Program-made: the position numbers and the translations under genes
Shown here: one piece after another, positions 8,880 through 17,373 of the stretch
How the letters are laid out: every line of letters starts with the position of its first letter
Position numbering within the stretch: the first letter of the stretch is position 1
NCBI GenBank assembly: GCA_041396125.1
Contig: JAWKZG010000012.1
Span: 124,001 to 188,000, forward strand
Length of the DNA: 64,000 nt
Direction: 5' to 3'
DNA from: JAWKZG01 sp041396125
GTDB lineage: Bacteria; Pseudomonadota; Gammaproteobacteria; Competibacterales; Competibacteraceae
Notes under the pieces: model-generated
What the model was told of the DNA's origin: nothing
What the model saw: the letters and a program-made list of their open reading frames with translations, nothing else
The model's database searches: none

Positions 8880-9989
8880 ATGACCGAATCGAACGCTCTG
8901 CGTAAGTTAAATGCTGCCGGCCAGAGTGTCTGGTACGATAACATCCAGCGTTCGATGCTGGACGGTGAACTTGCCACTATGATCGAGCGCGACGATTTAC
9001 GCGGCATTACTTCTAATCCGTCCATTTTCGAAAAAGCCATCACGGGCAGTGATCATTATGATGACGCGCTCCGCCAGGCGCTGGCCGCCGACGTAACCGG
9101 TGCCCAGGACAGCCGGGCACTGTTTTATACCTTGGCAATCGACGATATACAGCGTGCTGCCGATCAGTTGTTACCGGTCTATCAGCGTACTGACGGAGTT
9201 GATGGTATGGTCAGTCTGGAGGTCTCGCCCGATCTGGCTCACGATACCGACGCCACGGTACGCGAAGCATTGGAGCTGCACGCTCGCCTGGCCCGCCCTA
9301 ATGTGATGATCAAAGTGCCGGCTACCCATGCTGGTTTGCCGGCTACCGAACAATTGATTGCTGCGGGCATCAATGTCAATGTCACGCTGCTGTTTGCGGT
9401 GGAACGCTACGAAGCGGTTGCCGAGGCTTACCTGAAAGGCCTGGAACAGCGGCATGCCCAGGGCCAGTCGCTGGAGCGGATCGCATCGGTTGCCAGTTTT
9501 TTTGTCAGCCGCGTTGATAGTGCGCTGGATCCGTTGCTGGCGGAGCGTTGTCCCGAGCTGCAGGGTACTATTGCACTGGCTAATGCCAAACAGGCCTATC
9601 AGCGCTATCTGGCGCTTTTTGGCAGCGCCCGTTTTGATCGTCTGCGCGCAGCCGGGGCGCGCCCGCAGCGCCTTTTGTGGGCCAGTACCAGCACCAAAAA
9701 TCCGACTTATCCTGAGCTGTTGTATGTCGAAGGACTGATCGGGCCGGATACGGTGGACACCATGCCACCCGCCACTTACGCTACGTTCCGCACACGCGGG
9801 CAGGTCAGTCCAACCCTGACGCAGGATATTGATCAGGCCCAGAGCCAGTTGCAGGCACTGCACGAGCATGCGATTGACCTGCGTGCGATCACTGACCGGC
9901 TGGAAGCAGAAGGGGTAGCCGCGTTTGCCCAGTCCTTCACCAATTTGCTGCAGGCGATTGAGGCCAAAGTTGCCCGTGTGGCCGCCTGA
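8880..9989 (+). CDS. tal: Transaldolase
   Basis: Transfers a dihydroxyacetone unit between sedoheptulose-7-phosphate and glyceraldehyde-3-phosphate in the pentose phosphate pathway (cytosolic). The 369-residue length and the start motif GQSVWYDNIQRSML belong to the longer actinobacterial/cyanobacterial-style Tal subfamily. Visible signatures are GITSNPSIFEKAI, VSLEVSPDLAHDT and the Schiff-base lysine in NVMIKVPAT, with WASTSTKNP further on. A good ribosome binding site (GAGGA) precedes ATG 8880. Its position between rsmA and apaG is not the usual order and suggests an insertion or rearrangement. Confidence 0.95.
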   Translation: MTESNALRKLNAAGQSVWYDNIQRSMLDGELATMIERDDLRGITSNPSIFEKAITGSDHYDDALRQALAADVTGAQDSRALFYTLAIDDIQRAADQLLPVYQRTDGVDGMVSLEVSPDLAHDTDATVREALELHARLARPNVMIKVPATHAGLPATEQLIAAGINVNVTLLFAVERYEAVAEAYLKGLEQRHAQGQSLERIASVASFFVSRVDSALDPLLAERCPELQGTIALANAKQAYQRYLALFGSARFDRLRAAGARPQRLLWASTSTKNPTYPELLYVEGLIGPDTVDTMPPATYATFRTRGQVSPTLTQDIDQAQSQLQALHEHAIDLRAITDRLEAEGVAAFAQSFTNLLQAIEAKVARVAA

Positions 9990-10139
9990 CCCGGGGGTGC
10001 TGCTCAATGCTACTCAACGGTGCTTGGTGGAGGGGATACATCCGTAAGGTATTGCTTCCTCCTGGCAACAAAAATCTTGGTTTTTAGTTTTAAAAATTAT
10101 CAGGATGTGCTTTTTGAAACAGACGCTTAAGGACGCCTA

Positions 10140-10538
10140 ATGACAGACCCAGATCAGCACTCATCGCAGCGGTATCGGATCATCGTCGAGCCGCAACCCT
10201 ACTATCTGGCCGAGCATTCCGACCCGGCCCGCAGCCGTTATGCCTTTGCCTATCAGATAACTATTCATAATCAGGGTGAGGTTGCCGCTCAGCTCTTGTC
10301 CCGGCACTGGATGATTACCGACGGTGATGGCAAGGTTGAAGAAGTGCGCGGCTCTGGTGTGGTGGGCGAACAGCCCCATCTGCAGCCGGGCGAGTCGTTC
10401 CAATATACCAGCTGGGCAGTGATCGAAACCGCTGTGGGTAGTATGGAAGGCAGCTATCAGATGTTGGCTGACGATGGTACGCACTTCGATGCCCCTATTC
10501 CGATGTTCACCCTGGCTGTACCGAACCAACTGAACTGA
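10140..10538 (+). CDS. apaG: ApaG
   Basis: Small DUF525/ApaG-fold protein of 132 residues; its function is unsettled, and it co-occurs with ApaH and RsmA. The pattern Y-F-Y-I-I-H-N-Q-G (YAFAYQITIHNQGEVAAQL), RHWMITDGDGKVEEVRGSGVVGEQP and LQPGESFQYTSW is diagnostic. Start ATG 10140. apaH begins three bases after its stop, so the two are co-transcribed. Confidence 0.96.
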   Translation: MTDPDQHSSQRYRIIVEPQPYYLAEHSDPARSRYAFAYQITIHNQGEVAAQLLSRHWMITDGDGKVEEVRGSGVVGEQPHLQPGESFQYTSWAVIETAVGSMEGSYQMLADDGTHFDAPIPMFTLAVPNQLN

Positions 10539-10541
10539 CCG

Positions 10542-11372
10542 ATGGCGGTTTACGCAATCGGCGATATACAAGGCTGTTACGAACCGCTGTGCCGCTTGTT
10601 GGAAAAGCTGCATTTCGACGCCAGTTGTGACCGGCTCTGGCTGACCGGCGACCTGGTTAATCGCGGGCCGCAGTCGGCAGCAGTGCTGCGCCTGGTGCGT
10701 GAACTGCAGGATGCCGCTGTCACAGTACTTGGCAATCACGATCTGACACTGCTGGCGGTGGCGGAAGGCTTTGTCAACGCGCGTCGGAAAGATACGTTTC
10801 GCGATATTCTGAATGCGCCTGATGCCGCTGAACAATTGAGCTGGATGCGCCAGCGACCGCTGTTGCATCACGCTGCCGAGCTGGGGTTTACCATGGTGCA
10901 TGCCGGTTTGGCACCGCAGTGGGATCTGGCGCAGGCGCAAGCCTGCGCCGCTGAGTTGGAAGCTACTTTACGAGGCCCTGCTTACCGCGAATTTCTGGCG
11001 CAGATGTTTGGCCAGCAACCACTGCGCTGGAACGATAGGCTGACCGGTATCAATCGCTTGCGTTGTATCGTCAATATTTGCACCCGAATGCGGTTTTGCA
11101 CGAAAGACGGACGGCTTAACTTCGAGGTCAAAGGGGCGCTCGGCAGTCAGCCGTCCGGCTTAATGCCCTGGTTTCGGGTACCGGGCCGCCGTAATGCCGA
11201 TCTGAAGATTGTGTTTGGTCACTGGGCAGCGCTGGGCTACTACCGCGAACCCGGTATTTATGCGCTGGACAGCGGTTGCGTCTGGGGCAACCAGTTGACG
11301 GCATTACGACTGGACGCTGCCGACGGCGAGGACGCTGTTTATCAGGTCAGTTGCAAGGGCTGTTGCAACTAA
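10542..11372 (+). CDS. apaH: ApaH, symmetrical bis(5'-nucleosyl) tetraphosphatase
   Basis: Metallophosphatase that splits Ap4A into two ADP and can also remove Np4 RNA caps. The motifs of the phosphoesterase core are all there: YAIGDIQGCYEPL, WLTGDLVNRGPQS, VLGNHDLTLL, HAGLAPQWD and a late VFGHWAALG. Length 276 residues, normal for ApaH. Placed directly behind apaG and convergent with the next gene, which ends two bases beyond. Confidence 0.97.
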   Translation: MAVYAIGDIQGCYEPLCRLLEKLHFDASCDRLWLTGDLVNRGPQSAAVLRLVRELQDAAVTVLGNHDLTLLAVAEGFVNARRKDTFRDILNAPDAAEQLSWMRQRPLLHHAAELGFTMVHAGLAPQWDLAQAQACAAELEATLRGPAYREFLAQMFGQQPLRWNDRLTGINRLRCIVNICTRMRFCTKDGRLNFEVKGALGSQPSGLMPWFRVPGRRNADLKIVFGHWAALGYYREPGIYALDSGCVWGNQLTALRLDAADGEDAVYQVSCKGCCN

Positions 11373-11374
11373 TC

Positions 11375-12388
11375 CTAAGCTCGCTCGAATCGATAATGCG
11401 AGACGCCCCATTCTGCGCCGTTACCATAGCCGAACAGTTCCGCACAAGCTATGAAAAAGATCCGCCAGCGCTGGAACCAGCGAGCAGCATCCTCACCATA
11501 AGTGGTGTGGAAAATCGTCATGATGTCGGACCGATTCTGATCCTGCCGGTGTAGCCAGGCTTCGCAGGTGCGCTGGTAATGGCAGCCGTTGATATGCCAT
11601 TGTTGCTGCAGACTTAAATCATTCTGAAACCCGGCCAGCAAGCCGCGTGATGGCATCAGTCCACCGGTAAAAAAATATTGCCCCATCCAGTTGTCCTCAC
11701 CCTCTGTTTCAAAGGGGTAGGCATAGTCGCGATGGCTGAAAACATGCACAAATAATTGCCCGTTGGCGTGTAACCAGCCGGCGATACGGGCCATTAATGC
11801 CTGATAGTTGCGCATATGTTCGAACATTTCGATGGACACCACTCGGTCGAAGCGCTGATCGATGCTGAAATCATTCATATCTGCGGTGAGCACACTAAGA
11901 TTGTCCAAGCCTCGTTCAGCGCAGCGGGCCATGATGAATTCACGCTGCAGCCGGGAATTGGAGATCGCGACGATACGGGCATTGGGATAATGCTCCGCCA
12001 TCCACAGGCTTAATGACCCCCAACCGCAGCCCAGTTCCAGAATATGCTGGCCGTCTGCCAGTCGGGCGCGCTCGCAGCTTAATGCGAGCATGGCTGCTTC
12101 GGCCTGATCCAGCGTCTCGACCCCTTCAGGCCAGTAGCCGGCACTGTATTTCATATACCGTCCCATAATCGCCTGGAAAAATGCCGGCGGTACCTCGTAA
12201 TGCTGAGCATTCGCCGTTTCGGTATGCAACGCCACCGGGCCGCGATGCAAGGATTCGATAAAGCGCTGTCGGGCTGCGCCCTGTTGGCACTCAGTCTGCA
12301 GACGCTGCCTGAGCAGACGGCGGATGCCCAAACGGACAAGGGCATCGGGCAGCAGTCTGCGTTCCATCAGTTCAATAGCGGTCTTCAT
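11375..12388 (-). CDS. Cyclopropane-fatty-acid-synthase-like SAM methyltransferase (short form)
   Basis: A 337-residue SAM-dependent methyltransferase of the CFA-synthase superfamily. The core motifs are HYEVPPAFFQAIMGRYMKYSAGYW, then ELGCGWGSLSLWMAEHYP and VVSIEMFEHMRNY, followed by YFFTGGLMPS. It lacks the N-terminal domain of true CFA synthase. It sits at one end of a lipid-modification cluster (DUF1475, DUF2878, full-length CFA synthase, DUF1365 remnant, FAD oxidoreductase remnant). In other bacteria such clusters are linked to unsaturated-lipid modification and oxidative-stress responses; the substrate here is inference. Confidence 0.85.
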   Translation of the reverse strand: MKTAIELMERRLLPDALVRLGIRRLLRQRLQTECQQGAARQRFIESLHRGPVALHTETANAQHYEVPPAFFQAIMGRYMKYSAGYWPEGVETLDQAEAAMLALSCERARLADGQHILELGCGWGSLSLWMAEHYPNARIVAISNSRLQREFIMARCAERGLDNLSVLTADMNDFSIDQRFDRVVSIEMFEHMRNYQALMARIAGWLHANGQLFVHVFSHRDYAYPFETEGEDNWMGQYFFTGGLMPSRGLLAGFQNDLSLQQQWHINGCHYQRTCEAWLHRQDQNRSDIMTIFHTTYGEDAARWFQRWRIFFIACAELFGYGNGAEWGVSHYRFERA

Positions 12389-12470
12389 AAGTCTGTATTT
12401 GTAGATTCAGGGAGTCTTTGGGGTGATTTCGTGGTCTGCATAGACTGAACCGAATGAAAAAGAAGCTGCA

Positions 12471-12833
12471 ATGACATTGCGTATTACCGTTCTGATCTGT
12501 GGAGTATTGCTGGGTTTGCTGCTAGCTGGTATTGGTCTGGCCAGCAGCCATAATCTGTTGACCAGCCTGCAGTACATCCTGGCCGATCCCTGGGGAGCTG
12601 TTACGCTGCTCGATCTGGGCATCGGCTTATTGTTTGTGGCGACCTGGATAGCACTGGTCGAACCGCGTCCACTGTGCGCGGTTTTATGGATCGCAGCTTT
12701 ACTGATGCTTGGCAATATCGTCACTCTGACGTATCTGCTGTGGCGCACCCGGGAGGCTGAGCAGTTGCAGGATCTGTTTCTGCCGCGGCCGGAGCTGCCG
12801 CCACCGGCGCCAGTTTCACCGCCAGAGCGCTAA
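12471..12833 (+). CDS. Small membrane protein, DUF1475-like
   Basis: A 120-residue protein with three hydrophobic helices (ICGVLLGLLLAGIGLA, LLDLGIGLLFVATWIAL, LWIAALLMLGNIVTLTYLLW) and a proline-rich cytoplasmic tail. It resembles the DUF1475 proteins found in CFA-like lipid clusters. ATG 12471 is preceded by AAGAAG. Its last 113 bp overlap, antisense, the 3' end of the DUF2878-like gene on the other strand, so both tails are compositionally constrained. Function unknown. Confidence 0.7.
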   Translation: MTLRITVLICGVLLGLLLAGIGLASSHNLLTSLQYILADPWGAVTLLDLGIGLLFVATWIALVEPRPLCAVLWIAALLMLGNIVTLTYLLWRTREAEQLQDLFLPRPELPPPAPVSPPER

Positions 12834-13311
12834 GCAATGGCATCGCGAATGCCCAGCAAAAAGACAGCGCCAGTAAGGGTTGCCAGAGCGGCCGGGCAAA
12901 TTCGACGCCGCCCAGACGCGCGCCGGCATAATAGGCCAGCGGCCCACCGAGCGCACCCAGCACCAGCGCGAGTTGCCAGCGTCCGTGCAACCAGCTCAGG
13001 CTGACATTAAGCGTAGTGGCGAACAGCATCCACATCGCAACGATCCAGTGTGGTGCGGTGCCGGGCAATAATACCCCGGAGGGGTAAGATAACAGACCGC
13101 TGACGGACAGGCTGCTGTCAATCACTGCCCCTAGCATGCCTGCAGCCAGAATCAGCCCGATTTCGGGTTGTCGTGGCGTGGTTCGCCACAGGTGCCAGGC
13201 AATGATTACACCGGCGCTCAGCGTTCCCAGCCACGGCCATTGCTGGGCACCTGCCAGCACGCAGGTCAGCCAGCCCAGCTGAAAAGCCAGAAAATTGCTC
13301 AGCCAGCGCAT
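12721..13311 (-). CDS. DUF2878-like integral membrane protein
   Basis: About 196 residues with five or so membrane segments (FLAFQLGWLTCVLAGAQ, LGTLSAGVIIAWHLW, LILAAGMLGAVIDSSL, WIVAMWMLFATTLNVSL, LALVLGALGGPLAYYAGA). The GPLAYYAGARLGGVEF stretch is typical of DUF2878. The last 30 residues are Ala/Pro/Thr-rich and fall in the region that overlaps the gene on the opposite strand. I take ATG 13311; a GTG two codons earlier is possible. It lies next to cfa and probably in the same transcript. No biochemical function is established. Confidence 0.75.
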   Translation of the reverse strand: MRWLSNFLAFQLGWLTCVLAGAQQWPWLGTLSAGVIIAWHLWRTTPRQPEIGLILAAGMLGAVIDSSLSVSGLLSYPSGVLLPGTAPHWIVAMWMLFATTLNVSLSWLHGRWQLALVLGALGGPLAYYAGARLGGVEFARPLWQPLLALSFCWAFAMPLLSALAVKLAPVAAAPAAAETDPATAQPPGCATADTSE

Positions 13312-13375
13312 GCGCACAGCCTGCTATGTCGCATAGACCGGCATAGGGGCCGATATTGCGTATGCTCTGGAGTAT

Positions 13376-14671
13376 TCATGCCAGCACGGGCTCACGCCGG
13401 CATAAGGGTTTGGTCAGGAGCAACTGCACCGTGCCGAGCGCCCGCTCGCTGAAACCGGCCTCGCAGTAACACAGATAATATTCCCACATGCGGATGAAGG
13501 TTTCTGAAAACCCCTGTGCGCGGACCTGATCCAGTTGCTGCAGGAAGCGCTGGCGCCAGTGGCGCAGGGTCAGGGCATAGTGCGGACCGATATCGTCCAG
13601 ATGAAAGATGCGCAAATCGCTGGCCTGCATCAGCGACTGGCTGAGCGCGGTCACTGAAGGCAGGCTGCCGCCAGGGAAAATATATTTCTGGATGAAATCC
13701 ACTTCGTGGCAGGCGCGCTGGTACTCCTGATCGGCGATCGTGATAGCCTGCAGCAGCATCATGCCATCGTTTTTCAGCAGTTGGCTGCAGGTCTGGAAAT
13801 AATGGTTGAGATTTTCATGACCGACCGCCTCGATCATTTCAATCGACACCAGTTTGTCGTATTGGCCGTCGAGATCGCGGTAATCCTTGCACAAGAGTTC
13901 GATATGATTCTGCAGGCCGGCCTGGGCAATCCGGCTGCGGGCCAACTGGTGTTGCTCATGCGAGATAGTCGTGGTGGTAACACGGCAGCCGTAATGCTGC
14001 GCGGCATAAAGCGCAAATCCACCCCAGCCGGTGCCGATTTCCAGCACATGATCGGTCGGCCCGAGCTGGAGCTTTTGGCAGATACGTGCCAGTTTGGCCT
14101 GCGATGCCTGCTCCAGCGACTGATTAGGCGTTTCGAACAGGGCACAGGAATACATCATGCTGTTGTCCAGAAACAGACGGTAAAACGTGTTACCTAAATC
14201 ATAATGAGCGGCAATATTGGTGCGGCTACCGGCTTTGCTATTGCGTCGCAGCCAATGTCCGAGCCTGAACAAGCACATGCTCAGCTGGGCCGGGCCGTGT
14301 TCCAGGCTGTCCAGTACCGGGCGATTCAGTATGAATAAACGCACCAGTGCGGTGAGATCATCACAACTCCATTCTCCGGCCATATAAGCTTCACCGACAC
14401 CAATGCTGCCGCGCAGTGCTATCCGGCGATAAAGTGCCGGATCATGCACGGTAACAGTAACGTGCAGGTCGCTATTATCAACCTCGGTGCTGCCAAAGTG
14501 CTGGCTGCCGCGCGCCTCGATCAGGGTCAGTTGGCCATGACGCAGTGTGCGCAGTCGATCCAATACCAGCCGGCGTAGCAGACGCGGTTGAGCGCTTGTA
14601 TCGCGGGTATTAATGGTGGACGTAGTATGGAGGTAGGATTTGTTTGATGTTAACACAGCAGAATTTTTCAT
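13376..14671 (-). CDS. cfa: Cyclopropane-fatty-acyl-phospholipid synthase
   Basis: Methylates cis double bonds of membrane phospholipid acyl chains with SAM to give cyclopropane fatty acids. The 431-residue protein has the N-terminal CFA domain (IALRGSIGVGEAYMAGEWSCDDL) and the catalytic domain with IAAHYDLGNTFYRLFLD, MMYSCALF, VLEIGTGWGGFALYAA, VSIEMIEAVGHEN and QKYIFPGGSLPS. I start at ATG 14671, which overlaps the stop of the upstream DUF1365 gene. This gene is intact although the two genes upstream in the same direction are broken. Confidence 0.95.
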   Translation of the reverse strand: MKNSAVLTSNKSYLHTTSTINTRDTSAQPRLLRRLVLDRLRTLRHGQLTLIEARGSQHFGSTEVDNSDLHVTVTVHDPALYRRIALRGSIGVGEAYMAGEWSCDDLTALVRLFILNRPVLDSLEHGPAQLSMCLFRLGHWLRRNSKAGSRTNIAAHYDLGNTFYRLFLDNSMMYSCALFETPNQSLEQASQAKLARICQKLQLGPTDHVLEIGTGWGGFALYAAQHYGCRVTTTTISHEQHQLARSRIAQAGLQNHIELLCKDYRDLDGQYDKLVSIEMIEAVGHENLNHYFQTCSQLLKNDGMMLLQAITIADQEYQRACHEVDFIQKYIFPGGSLPSVTALSQSLMQASDLRIFHLDDIGPHYALTLRHWRQRFLQQLDQVRAQGFSETFIRMWEYYLCYCEAGFSERALGTVQLLLTKPLCRREPVLA

Positions 14672-15447
14672 GGACGATCGTTCTCGGCAGAGTCTGTAAA
14701 CGGTACGTGATCGTGCACTGGCAGTCGCTTCAGCCACAGTCGCAGAGCTTCCCAGTAAATGCCAAGAGTCACTTTGGCGCTCATCCAGGGAAACTGTATC
14801 AGCGCCTGCGCCAATGTCCGCGTTGTGATTGTTCTGCGCCGCAAAGACAGGGTCGCGTCAAACAGCTTCGCCTGGTTTTGCAACACAGTCATATGAACGG
14901 CCAGGGCCCGGCCAGGGACATTGCAGCGCCAGTCATAATCCAGCGCCATAGGCATAAATGGTGAAACCGGCAAGATTTTGGTCAGGTGATAATGATGACC
15001 TTTATCCGCTTGACTGGACGCCATGACGTAGCAGTGACGTTCGCCCCAGGGAGTATTGCTAACTTCTGCCACCAGTGCGGTCAGGTAATTATGCTGGTCG
15101 AAGCAGTAATAAATACTGATCGGGTTAAAGCAGTAAGCAAAGTAACGTAAATGGGTCAGTAAACGGATTGAACCTGTTGGACGATGACCGGTTTCGCGCT
15201 CCACCAGTGAGCGTACCGATTCATCCAGCGGTACAGCGGGATCACCGAAATGGTCGCGTCGATCGAAGCGTGCCAGTGCAGCACGTCGGGTTGACTACAG
15301 CCAGCGTTTATGAAACACCTGATCCAGTTCGGCCAGATCCAATACAGCATAAACAGACGGTAACGGAATTTATGCTGCTTGGGTCGCCAGCGCCGATGCT
15401 GGATATGGCCGATATCAAAGCGCGCTGTGCAGAGGCTGAGCTGGCAT
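14668..15447 (-). pseudogene. DUF1365 protein, two frameshifts and an amber codon
   Basis: The original gene can be reconstructed over about 260 codons from ATG 15447 (MPAQPLHSAL). Pieces: GHIQHRRWRPKQHKFRYRLFMLY, then LDLAELDQVFHKRWL, a TAG at 15295-15297 where Trp is expected, then STRRAALARFDRRDHFGDP, and a long intact C-terminal part with GSIRLLTHLRYFAYCFNPISIYYCFD. Frame changes are needed near 15417 (one extra base) and 15341 (one missing base). DUF1365 genes always travel with the neighbouring FAD oxidoreductase and CFA-synthase genes; the exact reaction is unknown. Confidence 0.88.
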
Positions 15448-15453
15448 GCTGTT

Positions 15454-16698
15454 TCAGGCAGCCAGTGCTTGTTGGGTCAGGCTCTGCACGGTCTGCAAAG
15501 CGCTGCTTACGCCGTCTTCATGAAACCCGTTGCGCCAGTAAGCACCGCAATACCAGGTGCGATTGACACCGTTAATTTCAGCATGGCGGCGTTGGGCTGC
15601 AAGACTGGACGGGTTGAACACTGGATGCTGGTAAGTCATGCGGGCCAGAATCCGGGCCGGATCGATGCTCCGGGTAGGGTTCAGAGTAACGCAGAAGGTT
15701 TCTGGTGCCTGCAGATTTTGCAAAATATTCATATTGTAAGTCACAGCGACCTGATCCTGGGTCTGTGCCGGTACCCGATAATTCCAGGCCGCCCAGGCCA
15801 GCTTGCGGCGTGGCAGTTGACGGGTATCCGTATGCAGTACGACCTCGTTGGCCTGATGGGAATCGCGCCCAGAACCGTGCGCTCGGCTGCCGGGATCAGC
15901 CAGCAGGCGCAATGCCTGATCACTGTGCGTAGCGATAATAACGGCATCAAAGCGTTCGCTGTCACCGTTGATCAGTTTAATGTCGACATGGTTTGGCCAG
16001 CGTTTGATTGTGTCACTGGACAACGTAATCGTATGTGCTCGCGAAAACCTGCCGTCAGTGCCTCAACATAGCGCTGCGAACCGCCTTTAATAACGTGCCA
16101 TTGTGGTCGCTGATTAACGCTGAGCAGGCCATGGTTCTGGAAAAAGCGGATAAAAAAATGTGCTGGCATACGACCTATCAGCCCGGGCTCAGCTGACCAG
16201 ATTGCTGCCCCATGGGCAGAAGGTAATGCTCGATAAAGGCCTTTCCGTAGCCAGCAGATTAATAATCCAGCAGACTTAAATCGTTATCAGCCGCTGCCAG
16301 CAGTGCAGGTGCCGCACGATTGAAACGCAGAATATCGCGCAGCATTCGATAAAATCCGGGTCGCAACAGATTGCGCCGTTGAGCGAACAGGCTATTGAGC
16401 GTATTGCATTCCAGGCCGCTTTGTTCGCACTGGATGCTGAAGCTCATTTGCGTGGCTTGCGAGGTACCTGGAGCTGTTCCAGCAAAGCGATGAAATTGGG
16501 ATAAGTCCGGTCATTAAAGACGATAAAACCGGTATCGACCGCGTACTGCTGGCCATCCAGAGGGATTATGTGCGTGTGAGTATGGCCGCCGATGTAGTTG
16601 TTTGCTTCGAACAGCGTGATCGCATGGCGGTGCTGGCGATGCAGATACCAGGCGGCACTCAAACCGGATATACCGGAACCTATAATGGCGATTTTCAT
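15454..16698 (-). pseudogene. FAD-dependent amine-oxidase-like oxidoreductase (COG2907 type), multiply disrupted
   Basis: Fragments in different frames together give a full flavoprotein. The start at 16698 has the dinucleotide-binding motif IAIIGSGISGLSAAWYL, then GGHTHT and AVDTGFIVFNDRTYPN; next MSFSIQ and LNSLFAQRRNLLRPGFYRML; then GYGKAFIEHYLLPMG; then MPAHFFIRFFQNHGLLS and WHVIKGGSQRYVEAL; finally DAVIIATHSDQAL to YCGAYWRNGFHEDGV and the stop at 15454. Breaks lie near 16447, 16215 (one G missing from a G run) and 16016, and there is a TAA at 16259-16261. It belongs to the lipid cluster with DUF1365 and cfa. Confidence 0.88.
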
Positions 16699-16739
16699 CG
16701 TTCACTTCGCAAAAGCCCGGTGTTCCGGGCAATGATTAT

Positions 16740-16787
16740 AAAAAAAGCGATGCATGCAAAGTTTGGCAGTGGGCAGGCATGCATCGC
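16740..16787 (-). terminator. Rho-independent terminator on the minus strand
   Basis: A perfect 11-bp inverted repeat, GCGATGCATGC at 16747-16757 and GCATGCATCGC at 16777-16787, is followed on the minus strand by a run of seven T. It would end transcripts coming from the small exported-protein gene before they reach the FAD oxidoreductase remnant. Confidence 0.82.
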
Positions 16788-16858
16788 CAACGGGGAGGGT
16801 ACATCGCTACAAAAATAAGTCAGGCCTGCTGCTTGGCAGGGCTGTACGGGCATGCCGC

Positions 16859-17177
16859 CTATGACGGCATACACCGCTGCTGATGTGCTGTTGCCGCAGC
16901 AATATCGTTAATTGATTGTGTCAACTCATCACCCGGTGCCAGCAGTGGCATACCCGTAGCCAGTGTGTGCTGCAGCAGTAACTGCTGCAGACGCTGTTGC
17001 GCCTGGTGGTGAGCGTAAATAATCTCTTGTACAAGTATTGTCACGGTTGATGTTATTTATCTCGCTGTTGCCTGACGGCTGCGGCAATCCCGCAGATTCG
17101 CCGAATTCCGAGACAGCAAATGAGCTTGCGGGGCTGAGTAGCAAGGCCAACAGCAGGGCTGGAATAAACTTGTACAT
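16859..17177 (-). pseudogene. Small exported protein, probably frameshifted
   Basis: From ATG 17177 there is a clear signal peptide (KFIPALLLALLLSPASSFA) followed by a short mature start ending in NSEINNIN. The frame then degenerates, while another frame continues from about 17044 with TILVQEIIYAHHQAQQRLQQLLLQH and ends with a stop at 16859. Joining the two near 17045 gives about 105 residues, which is more protein-like than either alone. I do not recognise the family. An AT-rich upstream region and a strong downstream terminator support a real transcription unit. Confidence 0.45.
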
Positions 17178-17373
17178 ATTATATCCTCTCGTTGCGAGGT
17201 TATGAAAAAGGGTTTATTACGCTTTTAAATATTAATTATTGTAAATAATAAAAATAAAAAACATCGGTTAGCTAATTTAAAAATGCTTATAGCTCAAAAA
17301 TATTATACATATATTGTACAAAGTCAAGTTACATACAGAATCCTGCAAGTGACAGCCCGTTACTTTTGAGTCG
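17178..17373. promoter_or_regulatory. AT-rich divergent promoter region
   Basis: The 200 bp between the minus-strand exported-protein gene and comM are strikingly AT-rich (long runs of A, T and AATAAT), unlike the flanking genes. They must carry the promoters for both directions. I cannot assign a specific -10/-35 pair or an activator site with confidence. Confidence 0.4.

Noticed and set aside
9171..10007. 278-codon open frame on the minus strand
   Set aside because: Antisense shadow of transaldolase with no family features.
10161..10940. 259-codon open frame on the minus strand across apaG-apaH
   Set aside because: Runs antisense through two confident genes; no recognisable motif.
15379..16071. 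230-codon plus-strand open frame
   Set aside because: It is antisense to the FAD oxidoreductase remnant, whose minus-strand fragments have clear homology patterns.
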